Source: Streptomyces wuyuanensis
Lineage (GTDB): Bacteria; Actinomycetota; Actinomycetes; Streptomycetales; Streptomycetaceae
Length of the DNA: 64,000 bases
Assembly: GCF_900103455.1 (NCBI RefSeq)
Contig: NZ_FNHI01000024.1
Location: 62,001-126,000, forward strand
Direction of reading: 5' to 3'
The translations under genes and the position numbers were made by a program. The notes below the pieces were generated by a model, which worked only from the letters and a program-made list of their open reading frames with translations, had not been told where the DNA came from and did not search any database. Positions 16,897-26,298 of this stretch are shown here, in pieces. The number at the start of each line of letters is the position of its first letter. Positions within the stretch are counted from its first letter, which is position 1.

Positions 16897-16958
16897 GTTC
16901 CGGAGCGTACCCGCCGAGCGCCGGACGGCGTCCGACGCCCGGCCGTTAGGCTGTTCGC

Positions 16959-17702
16959 ATGACGACCGGGGTTCGCCGCAGGATGGGCGTCGAAGAGCGC
17001 AGGCAGCAGCTGATCGGGGTGGCGCTGGAGCTGTTCAGCCACCGCTCCCCCGACGAGGTGTCGATCGACGAGATCGCCGCCGCCGCGGGCATCTCGCGCC
17101 CGCTGGTCTACCACTACTTCCCCGGCAAGCAGAGTCTGTACGAGGCGGCGCTGCGGCGGGCGGCGGAAGACCTCGCGAACCGTTTCACGGAGCGGCCCGA
17201 AGGACCGCTCGGCGCACGGCTGCTCAGGGTGATGCGCCGGTTCTTCGACTTCGTCGACGAGCACGGGCCGGGCTTCTCCGCCCTGATGCGGGGCGGCCCC
17301 GCGGCCGGCACCGGTACCGGCACCACCAGCGCGGTGATCGACGGGGTACGTCATGCGGCCTACGAGCAGATCATGGCCCATCTCGGCGTCACGGACCCGG
17401 CGCCGCGGCTGCGGCTGGTCGTCCGGTCCTGGGTGTCGCTGGCCGAGTCCACGGCCCTGATCTGGCTGGAGGGGCGGGACGTGCCGCGCGCCGAACTCGA
17501 GCTGCAACTGGTCCACGACTTCGCGGCGCTGGTGGCGGTCCCGGCGGCCTACGACCCGGACATGGCGGCCGTGCTGACGCGCATCATGCAGGACGAGCCG
17601 GCCGACGGGCCCTTCGGGGACCTCGTCGGCCGGCTCGTGGCCCTCGTGCCGCGGGCGCCGGGGACGGCGCCCGCGACCCGGGTTCCGCAGCAGCGCGCCT
17701 GA
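16959..17702 (+). CDS. TetR-family transcriptional repressor
   Basis: This 247-residue regulator has an N-terminal TetR helix-turn-helix: EVSIDEIAAAAGISRPLVYH with the YHYFPGKQSLYEAAL motif at about residues 25-65. The C-terminal ligand domain is all-helical and ends in a disordered tail. TAGGCT lies 6 nt before the ATG and no Shine-Dalgarno is seen, so the mRNA is probably leaderless. Nearby candidates for control are the divergent small membrane protein gene and the diiron-reductase pair just beyond it; this is inference from position. TetR proteins with this N-terminus often control fatty-acid or alkane oxidation genes. Confidence 0.9.
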   Translation: MTTGVRRRMGVEERRQQLIGVALELFSHRSPDEVSIDEIAAAAGISRPLVYHYFPGKQSLYEAALRRAAEDLANRFTERPEGPLGARLLRVMRRFFDFVDEHGPGFSALMRGGPAAGTGTGTTSAVIDGVRHAAYEQIMAHLGVTDPAPRLRLVVRSWVSLAESTALIWLEGRDVPRAELELQLVHDFAALVAVPAAYDPDMAAVLTRIMQDEPADGPFGDLVGRLVALVPRAPGTAPATRVPQQRA

Positions 17703-17730
17703 GCCCGGGGGCCCGGCGCGCCGCCGCGCG

Positions 17731-20700
17731 TCAGCCGCGGGTGAAGACGGCGACCGTGCGTCCCGGCACCGCGAAGGTGCCGGTGGCGCCCTCGTACGAC
17801 GCCGACTTGACCACCGTGTCGGCACCTCCCGCCTGGACCGGGTGCAGCCCGTAGGACGTGCCCGCGAGGGCGCCGATCCGCTGGGTCCGCCGGTCCGGCG
17901 TGGCGTTGAACACCACGACCAGGTCGCCGAGGCGCATGGTGATCACGCCCGGGGTCTCGTCCTTCCCCGACAGCGGGAAGGACAGGGCCGACTGCACCTC
18001 GTCCGCCGAACCGAGTCCGAACGCGTCCTCCGTCGTGCGGATCCTCAGCAGATCGCGGTAGGCGGCGGAGGTGCCGGTGATCTCCGCGCAGCCGGGCTTC
18101 AGCGTGGGCGCGGTGAGCAGCGGCTTGGCGTACGGCCACTTGGGCTTGTTGTCGGCCGCCGGCGGCAGGCCGCGGCCGAAGCCGTTGCCGTCGCGGCAGT
18201 CCCAGTGGACGGGGTTGAACCAGTCGCCGCTGTCGTAGGAGTTGCGGTCCAGCGACTTCGACCGGAGGAGGTCGGTGCCGGCCTGGGACAGCGCGGGCCC
18301 CTGCGAGAGCGCGGCCGTCGCCATCGCGAGGACCTGCATCCGGGCGCGGCCGGACGCGGAGACGGACGGCGGCAGCTTGAAGGCCAGTGCGTCGTAGAGC
18401 GTCTCGTTGTCGTGTGCGTCCGCGTAGGCCAGGGCGTCACCGGGCACGGCCGAGTAGCCCGCCGGTGAGCCGTTGTAGTCGACCTCGGAGCCCTTGACCG
18501 TACGGCCCCTGGTGTCGGTGAAGGTGTACGACGCCAGGTTCCCGGACAGCCCGACCTTGATCAGGTCCTGGTAGTGCAGCAGCCGGGCCCGCTGCTCGGC
18601 CGGAGTGCCGTTGGCCCCGGAGGCGTTGGGCTCCGTGAACAGACCGGAGGCGAAGCCCTGGACGCCCGGGTCCTCGTCGAACGGGCCGCCGCCGCGGACG
18701 GCGTCCCGCGCCCGGTCGGAGAAGGTCGCGATCCCCGTGCCGGCCATGTTCTTCTGGGTGGCCTGGACGAAGCGGACGTCGTCCGCGATCTCGCCGAAGT
18801 TCCACCCCTCCCCGTACAGGATGATCTTCCTCCCGTCGACACCGTCCTTCTCGACGGTGAGCGAGTCGAGGGCCTTGCGGACGGCGAGCATGTTCGCCTT
18901 CGGGTGGTGGCCCATCAGGTCGAACCGGAAGCCGTCGACCTTGTAGTCCTTCGCCCAGGTGACGACCGAGTCCACGACGAGCTTGCCCATCATGGTGTTC
19001 TCGGGCGCGGTGTTGGCGCAGCAGGTGGACGTGGCCACGGATCCGTCGTCGAGGAGCCGCTGGTAGTAGCCGGGGACGATCCGGTCCAGCACGGACTTCT
19101 CCGACTGGCCGCTCGCGACGGTGTGGTTGTAGACGACGTCCATGACGGTCCGCAGTCCGGCGCCGTTGAGCCCCTGCACCATCCGCCGGAACTCGACCGT
19201 GCGGCGCGTGCCCTCGGGGTCGGAGGCGTAGGAGCCCTCGGGGACGGTGTAGTGCAGCGGGTCGTAGCCCCAGTTGTAGGCGTCCTTCGCGGCCGCCTTC
19301 GCGACGCAGGCCTGCTGCTCCTCGGAGTCCGGCGCGTACACCTTCAGATCGCAGTCCGGCACCGCCTGGTCCGACTTCCTCTCCGGGATGGTCCCGATGT
19401 CGAAGGCGGGCAGCAGGTGGACGTAGGAGGTGCCGCTCTTCGCGAGCGACGCCAGGTGCTTCATCCCGGCCGAGTCGCGCTCGGTGAAGGCGAGGTAGCC
19501 GCCCTTGTGCTTGGCGGTGCGGTCGGCGACCGAGAAGTCGCGGACGTGCAGCTCCTGGATCTGGGCGTCCTTCAGCGGCGCGGCGGCGGGCTTGCGCAGT
19601 GTGGACCAGCCCTCGGGCGCGAGCTTCGGGTCGGCGAGGTCGACGATGAGGCTGCGGGCGGAGTCCGTGGTGAGGGCGGTGGAGTACGGGTCGGTGACCT
19701 TGTTGGTGACCAGCTTGCGCACGCTGGGCGCCCAGACGGTCACGGCGTACCGGTAGGGCTTGCCCCGCCAGCCCGCCGGCCCGGTGACCGACCAGACGCC
19801 GGAGGCGTCGTCGCGGCGCATCGGGACGGTCTTCCCGTCGAGTTCGAGGGCGACCTTGCGCGCGGTGGGCGCCCACACGGACAGCGTCGGGCTGCCCTTG
19901 CGGAACACCGGTCCGAGCGCGGCCTTCTGCGCCCTGCCCGCGTACAGGTCGTCGAGCACGCCCGGGATCTGCACGCCGGTGGCGGCGAGCAGGGCGCCCG
20001 CCGCGTTGCGCTGGGTGGCGATCAGCTGGCCGCGCAGGGCGTCCTCGACGCGGTCGCGGTCGCGCGGGTCGACGGTGAAGGCGGGGAAGTCCTTCAGATG
20101 CGGGAACCTCGCCTTCTGGGCGTCGGTCAGCGTCGACGGGGCGAGGCGCAGCCACTGCCCCTCGTCGGAGAGCGCACCGTCGACCACGTCGATGCCGCCG
20201 CCGGGTGCGTACACGAGCTGCTGGCTCGTGGCGTCGGTCGCCTTCACCTTCCAGACGACGGTGCTGCGGTCGATGAACTGCGCCTCTGCCTTCGACAGGT
20301 CCGGCGCGGGCGCACCGCCGCTCATGGGGAGCAGGTACTTCGGCTGGCCTGCGAGCATCCACACCTCGCGGCCGTGGCTGCCGAAGGACAGCGACTGGTC
20401 GGTCGGCAGGTCCTTCTCGTCGCCCTTGTGGACGATGTAGCTGAGCGAGCCGGCGCCGTCGGCGAGCGGGACCTCGAAGGTGACGCCGTACGCGTCCTTC
20501 CGGACCGGCATCAGCGGCTTCGACCAGTCGGTGGGCTCGGCGGCACCGGTCCAGGTGTGCAGGCCCCAGCCGTCGTAGTCACCGTCGGCCCGGTGGTAGT
20601 GGAGCACGGCCTTCTTCGGGTCCTGCGGCGGGCGGGCGCCGTCGGGAGCGGTGTCGGACTGGCCGTCCTGGCCCTGCGTGATCCAGACCTCGCCGGTCCG

Positions 20701-23058
20701 GCCGAGGTCGATGCTCCGCTGCGGTCCGTCGGCAGTGCCGTCCTTCTCGACGGTGTACGCGAGGGTGGAGGCGCCCTCGGGGACCTTGACCCAGGCGAAG
20801 GCGCCCCAGGCATCGCGGCCGGTGAACGCGGCCGTGGTCCCGGCGGCCTTCAGCTGCGCGCCCTCGTAGTCCCCGTCGGCGCGCTTGTAGTGGACGACCG
20901 CGTGGGTGCGCTCGACGGCCGTGGGTTTCTCGGGCGGCGGGACCTGGCCGGCCGTGGTGGCGGCGAGGGCGCTCGCGGTGCGGCCGAGGCTGTCGACGAC
21001 GACCGCCTTGTAGCGCAGGGGCGTTCCGGCTGCCGCGGTGATGTGCTGGGTGACCTTGTACGGGGCGTGGTCGGCGGTGCCGAGGGTGCGCCACTTGCCG
21101 TTGCCGACCTGCGCGGCGAACACGACCCGGTTGAGCCGCCCGCCGTCGGTGCCGGCGGAGATCTCGACGGTGCCGGTCGCCCCGGCGGCCGGGGCCTTGA
21201 GGATGAGGGTCGGCTTGGCGGCGGGGGGCGCGAGGGGCCCGGTCGCGCGCAGCACCAGCGACGACAGCGCGGGCACGGTGACGGTGATCTTCCCGTCGGC
21301 GGCGCGGACGGTGCCGGAACCGCCGTACAGCGCCCGGAACTCCGCCGAGTCCACGGGCAGGGTCACGGTCTTCGCGGTGGTGGCGTTGTTGACGGCCACG
21401 AGGTACTCGACGGCTCCCGCGCGCTTCGTCGCGTCCGTGCGGGAGAAGGCGTACACCGAGTCCTTCGCGTACCGCTCCTGCTGGACGCCGTCGCGCAGCG
21501 CCGGGTGCTCACGGGTGAGCTTCGACAGCACCGAGATCGAGCGGTAGACGGGGTGCCCGGTGTCGTACGCGTCGTCGGCGTGGGTGCGGTCCGTGCCGAG
21601 CTGGTCGTCGTCGAGGTAGTCGGCGGTCTTGGAGGCGAAGAGGGTCTGGCGGGCGTCCTTGTCGCCGCCGGCGCCGGTGAAGCCCTGCTCGTCGCCGTAG
21701 TAGACGACCGGGTTGCCCCGGCTGAGGAACATCAGCTCGTTGGCGAGACGGGCCCGCCTCAGCAGTTCGGCGTCGCCGGCGGCGGGGTTGTCCTGCCTCA
21801 GGAAGGTGCCGATGCGGCCCATGTCGTGGTTGCCGAGGAAGGTGACCTGCTCGTAGGCGTTGGCCTTGTCGGTGGTGTACCGGTAGTCGTCGGCGAAGAC
21901 CTTCGCGAGCCGGCCGGCGTCGGCGCCCTGCGAGGCGTAGGCACGGGCGGCGTCCTGGAAGGGGAAGTCGAGGGTCGAGTCCAGCCGGCCCCGGGTGACG
22001 TACGGCGAGGTCACCGACGTGTCGGCGGAGAACACCTCGCCAAACATGAAGAAGTCCTCGCGGCCCCGCTCGGCGGCGTACGCGTCGAGCGCGGTCGCCC
22101 ACTGGGTCCAGAAGTCCAGGTCGACGTGCTTGACCGTGTCGATGCGGAAGCCGTCGATGTCGAAGTCGCGGACCCACTTCTCGTAGATCCGCTTCATGCC
22201 GTCGACGACCTCGGGCCGCTCGGTCCACAGGTCGTCCAGGCCGACGAAGTCGCCGTACTCGGCGCTCTCCCCGGCCCAGGTGGAGTCGCCCCGGTTGTGG
22301 TACATCGTCGGGTCGTTGAGCCACCCCGGGACCTTGGAGACGGCGCCCTCGCCCTTGACCGGGGTGTACGGGAAGGAGTCGGCGTCGACCGCGCCGCGCG
22401 GGATCCCCTCGCGGTCGTCGAACGGGCGGCCGTCCTTGTCGAGGTACGGGTGGGAGCCCTTGGGGCGGTAGCCGTAGGCCTTCTCGGCGTAGTCGACGGT
22501 GTCGGCGGTGTGGTTGGTGATGACGTCGAAGAAGACCTTCATGCCCTTGGCATGGGCCTTGTCGATCAGTGTCTCCAGGTCCCGGTTGGTGCCGAAGTGC
22601 GGGTCGACCTGGGTGAAGTCGGTGATCCAGTAGCCGTGGTAGCCGGCCGAGGCGTCCTTGCCGCTGCCCTGTACGGGGCGGTTCTTGAAGATGGGTGCCA
22701 GCCAGATGGCGGTCGTGCCGAGGCCCTTGATGTAGTCCAGGCGTTTGGTGAGGCCCTTGAGGTCGCCGCCCTGGTAGAAGCCCTTGTCGGTGGGGTCGTA
22801 GCCGGTCTCCAGGCGCGAACCGGCCAGTCCCCCGCGGTCGTTGGCGCGGTCGCCGTTCGCGAACCGGTCCGGCAGCACGAAGTAGAACTGCTCGCGGGTC
22901 AGATCGTGCCGGGCGGGCTGCGCGGCGAGCTGCGCGTCGGACGGTGGGGCGGGTGGCTTCGCCGCCGCGGCGGGCACGGCGGGCGCGAGCGCGGCGCACA
23001 CGGCGACGGCCAGGCCGGCCGCCACCGTTCTGCGCCTGCCGCGCGAGGGGGGTATCAC
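17731..23058 (-). CDS. Secreted bifunctional amylopullulanase (two GH13 modules)
   Basis: This 1775-residue exported enzyme degrades starch, glycogen and pullulan at both alpha-1,4 and alpha-1,6 bonds. After the signal peptide (residues 1-~35, AVAVCAALAPAVPAAAA), the first GH13 alpha-amylase module has DGFRIDTVKH (~300), FGEVFS (~337) and FLGNHD (~410). A beta-sandwich linker follows. Two CBM41/PUD starch-binding repeats begin VVHYKRADGDY (~718) and VLHYHRADGDY (~815). A CBM48-like SPTLSVWAPT (~1053) precedes a pullulanase-type GH13 module with YNWGYDPLHY, DGFRFDLMGHH (~1375), YGEGWNFGE (~1412) and AHDNETLYD (~1550). The GTG start at 23058 has GAGGAGA at good spacing. It is the last gene of the amylolytic series, 245 bp after the alpha-amylase, and should be maltose-inducible. 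Confidence 0.95.
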   Translation of the reverse strand: MIPPSRGRRRTVAAGLAVAVCAALAPAVPAAAAKPPAPPSDAQLAAQPARHDLTREQFYFVLPDRFANGDRANDRGGLAGSRLETGYDPTDKGFYQGGDLKGLTKRLDYIKGLGTTAIWLAPIFKNRPVQGSGKDASAGYHGYWITDFTQVDPHFGTNRDLETLIDKAHAKGMKVFFDVITNHTADTVDYAEKAYGYRPKGSHPYLDKDGRPFDDREGIPRGAVDADSFPYTPVKGEGAVSKVPGWLNDPTMYHNRGDSTWAGESAEYGDFVGLDDLWTERPEVVDGMKRIYEKWVRDFDIDGFRIDTVKHVDLDFWTQWATALDAYAAERGREDFFMFGEVFSADTSVTSPYVTRGRLDSTLDFPFQDAARAYASQGADAGRLAKVFADDYRYTTDKANAYEQVTFLGNHDMGRIGTFLRQDNPAAGDAELLRRARLANELMFLSRGNPVVYYGDEQGFTGAGGDKDARQTLFASKTADYLDDDQLGTDRTHADDAYDTGHPVYRSISVLSKLTREHPALRDGVQQERYAKDSVYAFSRTDATKRAGAVEYLVAVNNATTAKTVTLPVDSAEFRALYGGSGTVRAADGKITVTVPALSSLVLRATGPLAPPAAKPTLILKAPAAGATGTVEISAGTDGGRLNRVVFAAQVGNGKWRTLGTADHAPYKVTQHITAAAGTPLRYKAVVVDSLGRTASALAATTAGQVPPPEKPTAVERTHAVVHYKRADGDYEGAQLKAAGTTAAFTGRDAWGAFAWVKVPEGASTLAYTVEKDGTADGPQRSIDLGRTGEVWITQGQDGQSDTAPDGARPPQDPKKAVLHYHRADGDYDGWGLHTWTGAAEPTDWSKPLMPVRKDAYGVTFEVPLADGAGSLSYIVHKGDEKDLPTDQSLSFGSHGREVWMLAGQPKYLLPMSGGAPAPDLSKAEAQFIDRSTVVWKVKATDATSQQLVYAPGGGIDVVDGALSDEGQWLRLAPSTLTDAQKARFPHLKDFPAFTVDPRDRDRVEDALRGQLIATQRNAAGALLAATGVQIPGVLDDLYAGRAQKAALGPVFRKGSPTLSVWAPTARKVALELDGKTVPMRRDDASGVWSVTGPAGWRGKPYRYAVTVWAPSVRKLVTNKVTDPYSTALTTDSARSLIVDLADPKLAPEGWSTLRKPAAAPLKDAQIQELHVRDFSVADRTAKHKGGYLAFTERDSAGMKHLASLAKSGTSYVHLLPAFDIGTIPERKSDQAVPDCDLKVYAPDSEEQQACVAKAAAKDAYNWGYDPLHYTVPEGSYASDPEGTRRTVEFRRMVQGLNGAGLRTVMDVVYNHTVASGQSEKSVLDRIVPGYYQRLLDDGSVATSTCCANTAPENTMMGKLVVDSVVTWAKDYKVDGFRFDLMGHHPKANMLAVRKALDSLTVEKDGVDGRKIILYGEGWNFGEIADDVRFVQATQKNMAGTGIATFSDRARDAVRGGGPFDEDPGVQGFASGLFTEPNASGANGTPAEQRARLLHYQDLIKVGLSGNLASYTFTDTRGRTVKGSEVDYNGSPAGYSAVPGDALAYADAHDNETLYDALAFKLPPSVSASGRARMQVLAMATAALSQGPALSQAGTDLLRSKSLDRNSYDSGDWFNPVHWDCRDGNGFGRGLPPAADNKPKWPYAKPLLTAPTLKPGCAEITGTSAAYRDLLRIRTTEDAFGLGSADEVQSALSFPLSGKDETPGVITMRLGDLVVVFNATPDRRTQRIGALAGTSYGLHPVQAGGADTVVKSASYEGATGTFAVPGRTVAVFTRG

Positions 23059-23072
23059 GAGGGTTCTCCTCA

Positions 23073-23122
23073 CTGGTCGGGACTGGTCGGGACCCGGCAG
23101 GACTCGTCGGGACTCGTCGGGA
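23073..23122. repeat. Five tandem decamers in the amylopullulanase leader
   Basis: The five 10-bp units are CTGGTCGGGA twice, CCCGGCAGGA once and CTCGTCGGGA twice. They start 15 bp upstream of the GTG start and its Shine-Dalgarno, so they probably lie in the 5' untranslated part of the mRNA. Confidence 0.85.
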
Positions 23123-23303
23123 ACGGAGGCTGTGTGCTGAGCGCTGAGTGCCGCGGAGCTCACCCGCGCCGTACGGCGGCCGGGCCGGCCGCCGCGGGGG
23201 GACGGGCCCGGCCATGGGCGGTCCACCCGGCCGTGCACGCCCGGTGGGCCGGACGGGCTGCGGCGCGGGCCGTTCGTCCCGCCGCGCTCGCCCGGCCCCG
23301 GGG

Positions 23304-24992
23304 TCAGGACCGCCAGGTGTCGTCGAGGCTCACCCTGCCGGTCGGCGGGACCGTCGCCGTGCGGTTCGCCCCGGTCTCCCAGGTGACGTTGCCCGCGCCG
23401 TCCTTGCGCAGGTACTTGTACTGGAAGGAGGTACCGGCGGGGAGGCCGGCGTCGAGCTTCCACACGGGGTAGGCCGCCGGGTCGAGCTTGAGTGCACTGC
23501 TGGTGTTCCAGTTGCCGAGGGCGGCCTGGTCGCCGGTGACGTAGACGTCCTGGCCCGGGACGGTGGTGGCGTTGACCGCGAACGCGGCCCCGGAGGCGGT
23601 CGCCCCGCCACCGCAGTTCCTCGCACCGGCGTGCAGCGCGACCGCGGTGTTCGGGCCCAGGGTCCGGGTGAACTGGCCCGCCCCGTTCACCGTGACCCCC
23701 GTGCCCGACTGGACGTCGCAGTAGTCGCCGGCCGGGAGCGAGGTCTGGAAGGTGCGGGTCAGCGCGGAGGTCTCGTGGTTGATGGCGACGTACGCCTTGT
23801 CGCCCCGGCCGAACGCGATCGCGTCGGCTCCGTTGTCCCACCAGTTCGTGACGCCCTGACCGCGGGCCACGTTCCGGAAGGCGACCATGGAGGAGATCTC
23901 GCGCCAGGCGTGCTGGCACTTCCAGCCGTCGCTGTAGCAGGCGTTCACCGTGCCGCCGTTGGGCGGTCCCGCGTCCTTGTCGGACCACTCGTAGCCGGAG
24001 TGGACGTCCGGCGCGCCGTACGGCCAGGCCAGCATGAAGACGTTCGCCAGGGTGTAGTTGGCGCCGTCCTTGTAGTTGAGCGTGTCGCCACCGCGCTCGG
24101 TGTCGTGGTTGTCGACGAAGACGGCGGACCTGCCGCTCGTCATGTAGCCCCAGCCCTCGCCGAAGTTCTTGAGGTACGCCAGGTTCTCGTTGTTGAAGAC
24201 GCGCTTGAGATCGCGGGCGTAGCGGAACTCCTGCACATCGCCGTTGCCGAGGTACTCGCTGGGCTGGACGGCCTCGCCGGCGCCGTGGATGGCCTCCTGC
24301 TTCCAGTACACCCCCGGGTTGGCGAGCTTGGACTTGATCGCGGCCAGGTCGGCGGCCGGCATGTGCTTGGCGGCGTCGACGCGGAATCCGTCGACGCCGA
24401 GCGACAGCAGGTCGTTCATGTAGCCCGCGATCTTGTTGCGGACGTACTCCTCGCCGGTGTCGAGGTCGGCGAGCCCGACGAGCTCGCAGTTCTGGACGTT
24501 GACGCGGTCCTGGTAGTTGGTGATCTGCGCGGTGCAGTCGTCCATGTCGGGGGCCGAGTACAGGCCGGGGTAGCCGTACTTGGTGTACGACGAGCCGCCC
24601 GTGCCCGTGCCGTTCCCGGCCGCCATGTGGTTGATGACGGTGTCGACGACGACCTTGACGCCCGCCGAGTGGCAGGCATCGACCATGTTCGCGAACGCGG
24701 CGCGGTCGCCCAGCCGCCCCGCGATCCGGTAGCTGACGGGCTGGTACGACGTCCACCACTGCCCGCCCTGTATGTGCTCCTGGGGCGGGGAGACCTGGAC
24801 GTATCCGTAACCGGCCGGGCCCAGGGTGCCGGTGCACGCCTTGGCGACCGAGTCGAAGCGCCATTCGAAGAGGACGGCGGTGACGTCCTTGGTGCCGGGC
24901 GGGGCCGCCTGTGCTGCCCCGGGTGGCGCGATCACCGCGGCGGCCGTGCCCGCCACGACGGCGAGCGCGGCAGCCAGAGATCTGCTGGCCAT
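23304..24992 (-). CDS. Secreted alpha-amylase with C-terminal CBM20
   Basis: This 562-residue extracellular endo-amylase cuts internal alpha-1,4 bonds of starch. The signal peptide covers residues 1-~29 (AAALAVVAGTAAAVIAPPGAAQA). The GH13 barrel has VVVDTVINHM (region I), DGFRVDAAKHM (nucleophile Asp), KQEAIHG (acid Glu) and FVDNHDTERG (third Asp). A C domain follows, then a CBM20-type starch-binding domain over the last ~100 residues (DVYVTGDQAALGNWNT, then a W/Y-rich FQYKYLRKDG strand). Length fits Streptomyces amylases. The ATG at 24992 has AGGAGGAAGCAC directly before it. The upstream region carries TTGC/GCAA elements typical of MalR-controlled amylase promoters. Confidence 0.96.
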   Translation of the reverse strand: MASRSLAAALAVVAGTAAAVIAPPGAAQAAPPGTKDVTAVLFEWRFDSVAKACTGTLGPAGYGYVQVSPPQEHIQGGQWWTSYQPVSYRIAGRLGDRAAFANMVDACHSAGVKVVVDTVINHMAAGNGTGTGGSSYTKYGYPGLYSAPDMDDCTAQITNYQDRVNVQNCELVGLADLDTGEEYVRNKIAGYMNDLLSLGVDGFRVDAAKHMPAADLAAIKSKLANPGVYWKQEAIHGAGEAVQPSEYLGNGDVQEFRYARDLKRVFNNENLAYLKNFGEGWGYMTSGRSAVFVDNHDTERGGDTLNYKDGANYTLANVFMLAWPYGAPDVHSGYEWSDKDAGPPNGGTVNACYSDGWKCQHAWREISSMVAFRNVARGQGVTNWWDNGADAIAFGRGDKAYVAINHETSALTRTFQTSLPAGDYCDVQSGTGVTVNGAGQFTRTLGPNTAVALHAGARNCGGGATASGAAFAVNATTVPGQDVYVTGDQAALGNWNTSSALKLDPAAYPVWKLDAGLPAGTSFQYKYLRKDGAGNVTWETGANRTATVPPTGRVSLDDTWRS

Positions 24993-25066
24993 GTGCTTCC
25001 TCCTGCGGCTCAGGAAGGGAGGTGGGAGGTTGTGAGCGAGGACTCCCGGGTGGGGGTTGAATGTTC

Positions 25067-25075
25067 TTGCTGCAA
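25067..25075 (-). promoter_or_regulatory. Candidate MalR-type operator of the amylase gene
   Basis: TTGC-T-GCAA is a perfect 9-bp palindrome 75 bp upstream of the amylase start. A second CTTGCAG, the motif reported as conserved in Streptomyces amylase promoters, lies on the minus strand at 25169-25175. Binding by either LacI protein of this locus is inference. Confidence 0.55.
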
Positions 25076-25157
25076 AACTGAAAGAGCCCTCTGCGCAGGT
25101 GACCGTAGGCCCGAACGGTTGCGCGGTCAACCGTCAGGACACATCCGGGAAACACGA

Positions 25158-25202
25158 ACGCCATCTGCCTGCAAGGTTTTTCACCCTGCGGGCAGATGGC
25201 GT
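25158..25202 (-). terminator. 12-bp hairpin after the LacI gene, with CTTGCAG in its loop
   Basis: Bases 25158-25169 pair perfectly with 25191-25202 over a 21-nt loop, 20 bp beyond the LacI stop codon. On the minus strand the CTTGCAG operator-like motif (25169-25175) overlaps the stem-loop junction. Confidence 0.7.
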
Positions 25203-25221
25203 GGCGGCCGTCGCCGGCCGG

Positions 25222-26298
25222 TCAGCTCCGCGCCCGCGCCGTCGAGCCGCGTACCACCAGCTCCGGCTGGAAGACGTACTCGGTGCTCGGCACGGGGTTG
25301 CCGCGGATCTCCTCCAGCAGCGCGCCGACCGCCGCCGACGCCATGGCCTGGACCGGCTGCCGCACGGTCGTCAGCGGCGGGTCGGTGAAGGGGATCAGCG
25401 GCGAGTCGTCGTACCCGACCACGGACACGTCGCCCGGCACGTCCAGGCCGCGCTCCCGCGCCGCCCGGATCACCCCCAGCGCCATCATGTCGCTGCCGCA
25501 GACGATTCCGGTGCAGCCCGCGTCGAGCAGTTCGGCGGCGGCCGCGTGGCCGCCCTCGACGCTGAACAGGGTGTGCCGGACGTACCGTTCGGCGTCCGGG
25601 CCGGCCGCCGCCAGGAAGCCCTCCGTCTTCCGCCGCGACGGCACGTAGCGCACCGGGCCCACCGCGAGCCCGATGCGCTCGTGGCCCAATTCGGCGAGAT
25701 GGCGCACGGCCATGCCCGCGGCCATGTGGTCGTCGGGCGAGACGAACGGCGCGGAGACCTGCTCGTTCCAGCCGTTGATGAGCACGAACGGAACCCGGCG
25801 CGCGGCCAGTTCGGCGTAGCGGCCCTGGTCCGCCGCCGTGTCGGCGTGCAGCCCCGAGAGGAAGACGATGCCGTCGACACCGCTCTCCTCCAGCTGCTCG
25901 ACGAGCTCGTCCTCGCTGGCCCCGCCGGGCTGCTGGCAGCACAGCACCGGCGTGTAGCCGTGCCCGGCCAGCACCTGCTCGATGACCTGGGCGAACGCCG
26001 GGAAGATCGGGTTGGTGAGCTCGGGCACCACCAGTCCGATCAGTCCCGCGCTGCGCCGCCGCAGCCGCACCGGGCGCTCGTAGCCGAGGATGTCGAGCGC
26101 CGCGAGCACCCGGGTGCGGGTGGCCGCCGACACGCCGGGCTTGCCGTTGAGGACACGGCTGACCGTGGCCTCGCTGACCTCGGCCTGCGCGGCGATGTCG
26201 GTGAGCCGGGGAGCGGCCGCCCCCGCGGCGCCCCTCGGGCCTCGCGTCCGAACCCTGCCTGGCTCGCGCGGCCCGGGGATCGTCACACCGTCCACCAC
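25222..26298 (-). CDS. LacI-family regulator, paralogue of MalR
   Basis: This 358-residue repressor is encoded after the first alpha-glucosidase; its GTG start overlaps that gene's stop by 16 bp, so translation is coupled. An Arg/Gly-rich extension of ~30 residues precedes the LacI HTH: LTDIAAQAEVSEATVSRVLN, then GKPGV. The effector domain is of the periplasmic-binding-protein type (GLIGLVVPELTNPIFPAFAQ, SDMMALGVIRAARERG, VVGYDDSPL). It is strongly similar along its length to the second LacI protein at 33161-34192, and the recognition helix sequence is the same, so the two may share operators. It probably responds to maltose or maltotriose. Which paralogue is the dominant regulator cannot be told from sequence. 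Confidence 0.92.
   Translation of the reverse strand: MVDGVTIPGPREPGRVRTRGPRGAAGAAAPRLTDIAAQAEVSEATVSRVLNGKPGVSAATRTRVLAALDILGYERPVRLRRRSAGLIGLVVPELTNPIFPAFAQVIEQVLAGHGYTPVLCCQQPGGASEDELVEQLEESGVDGIVFLSGLHADTAADQGRYAELAARRVPFVLINGWNEQVSAPFVSPDDHMAAGMAVRHLAELGHERIGLAVGPVRYVPSRRKTEGFLAAAGPDAERYVRHTLFSVEGGHAAAAELLDAGCTGIVCGSDMMALGVIRAARERGLDVPGDVSVVGYDDSPLIPFTDPPLTTVRQPVQAMASAAVGALLEEIRGNPVPSTEYVFQPELVVRGSTARARS

Noticed and set aside
18574..23472. 1632-codon plus-strand frame opposite the amylopullulanase
   Set aside because: Valine/glycine/arginine shadow of a real gene on the opposite strand; no recognisable motif or start signal.
17731..25164. A single uninterrupted minus-strand frame of 2477 codons suggesting an amylase-pullulanase fusion
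   Set aside because: The real pullulanase starts at 23058 with a Shine-Dalgarno and signal peptide. Beyond it the same frame reads Arg/Pro-rich nonsense across the amylase gene, whose true product is in another frame. High GC removes stop codons and makes the long frame.
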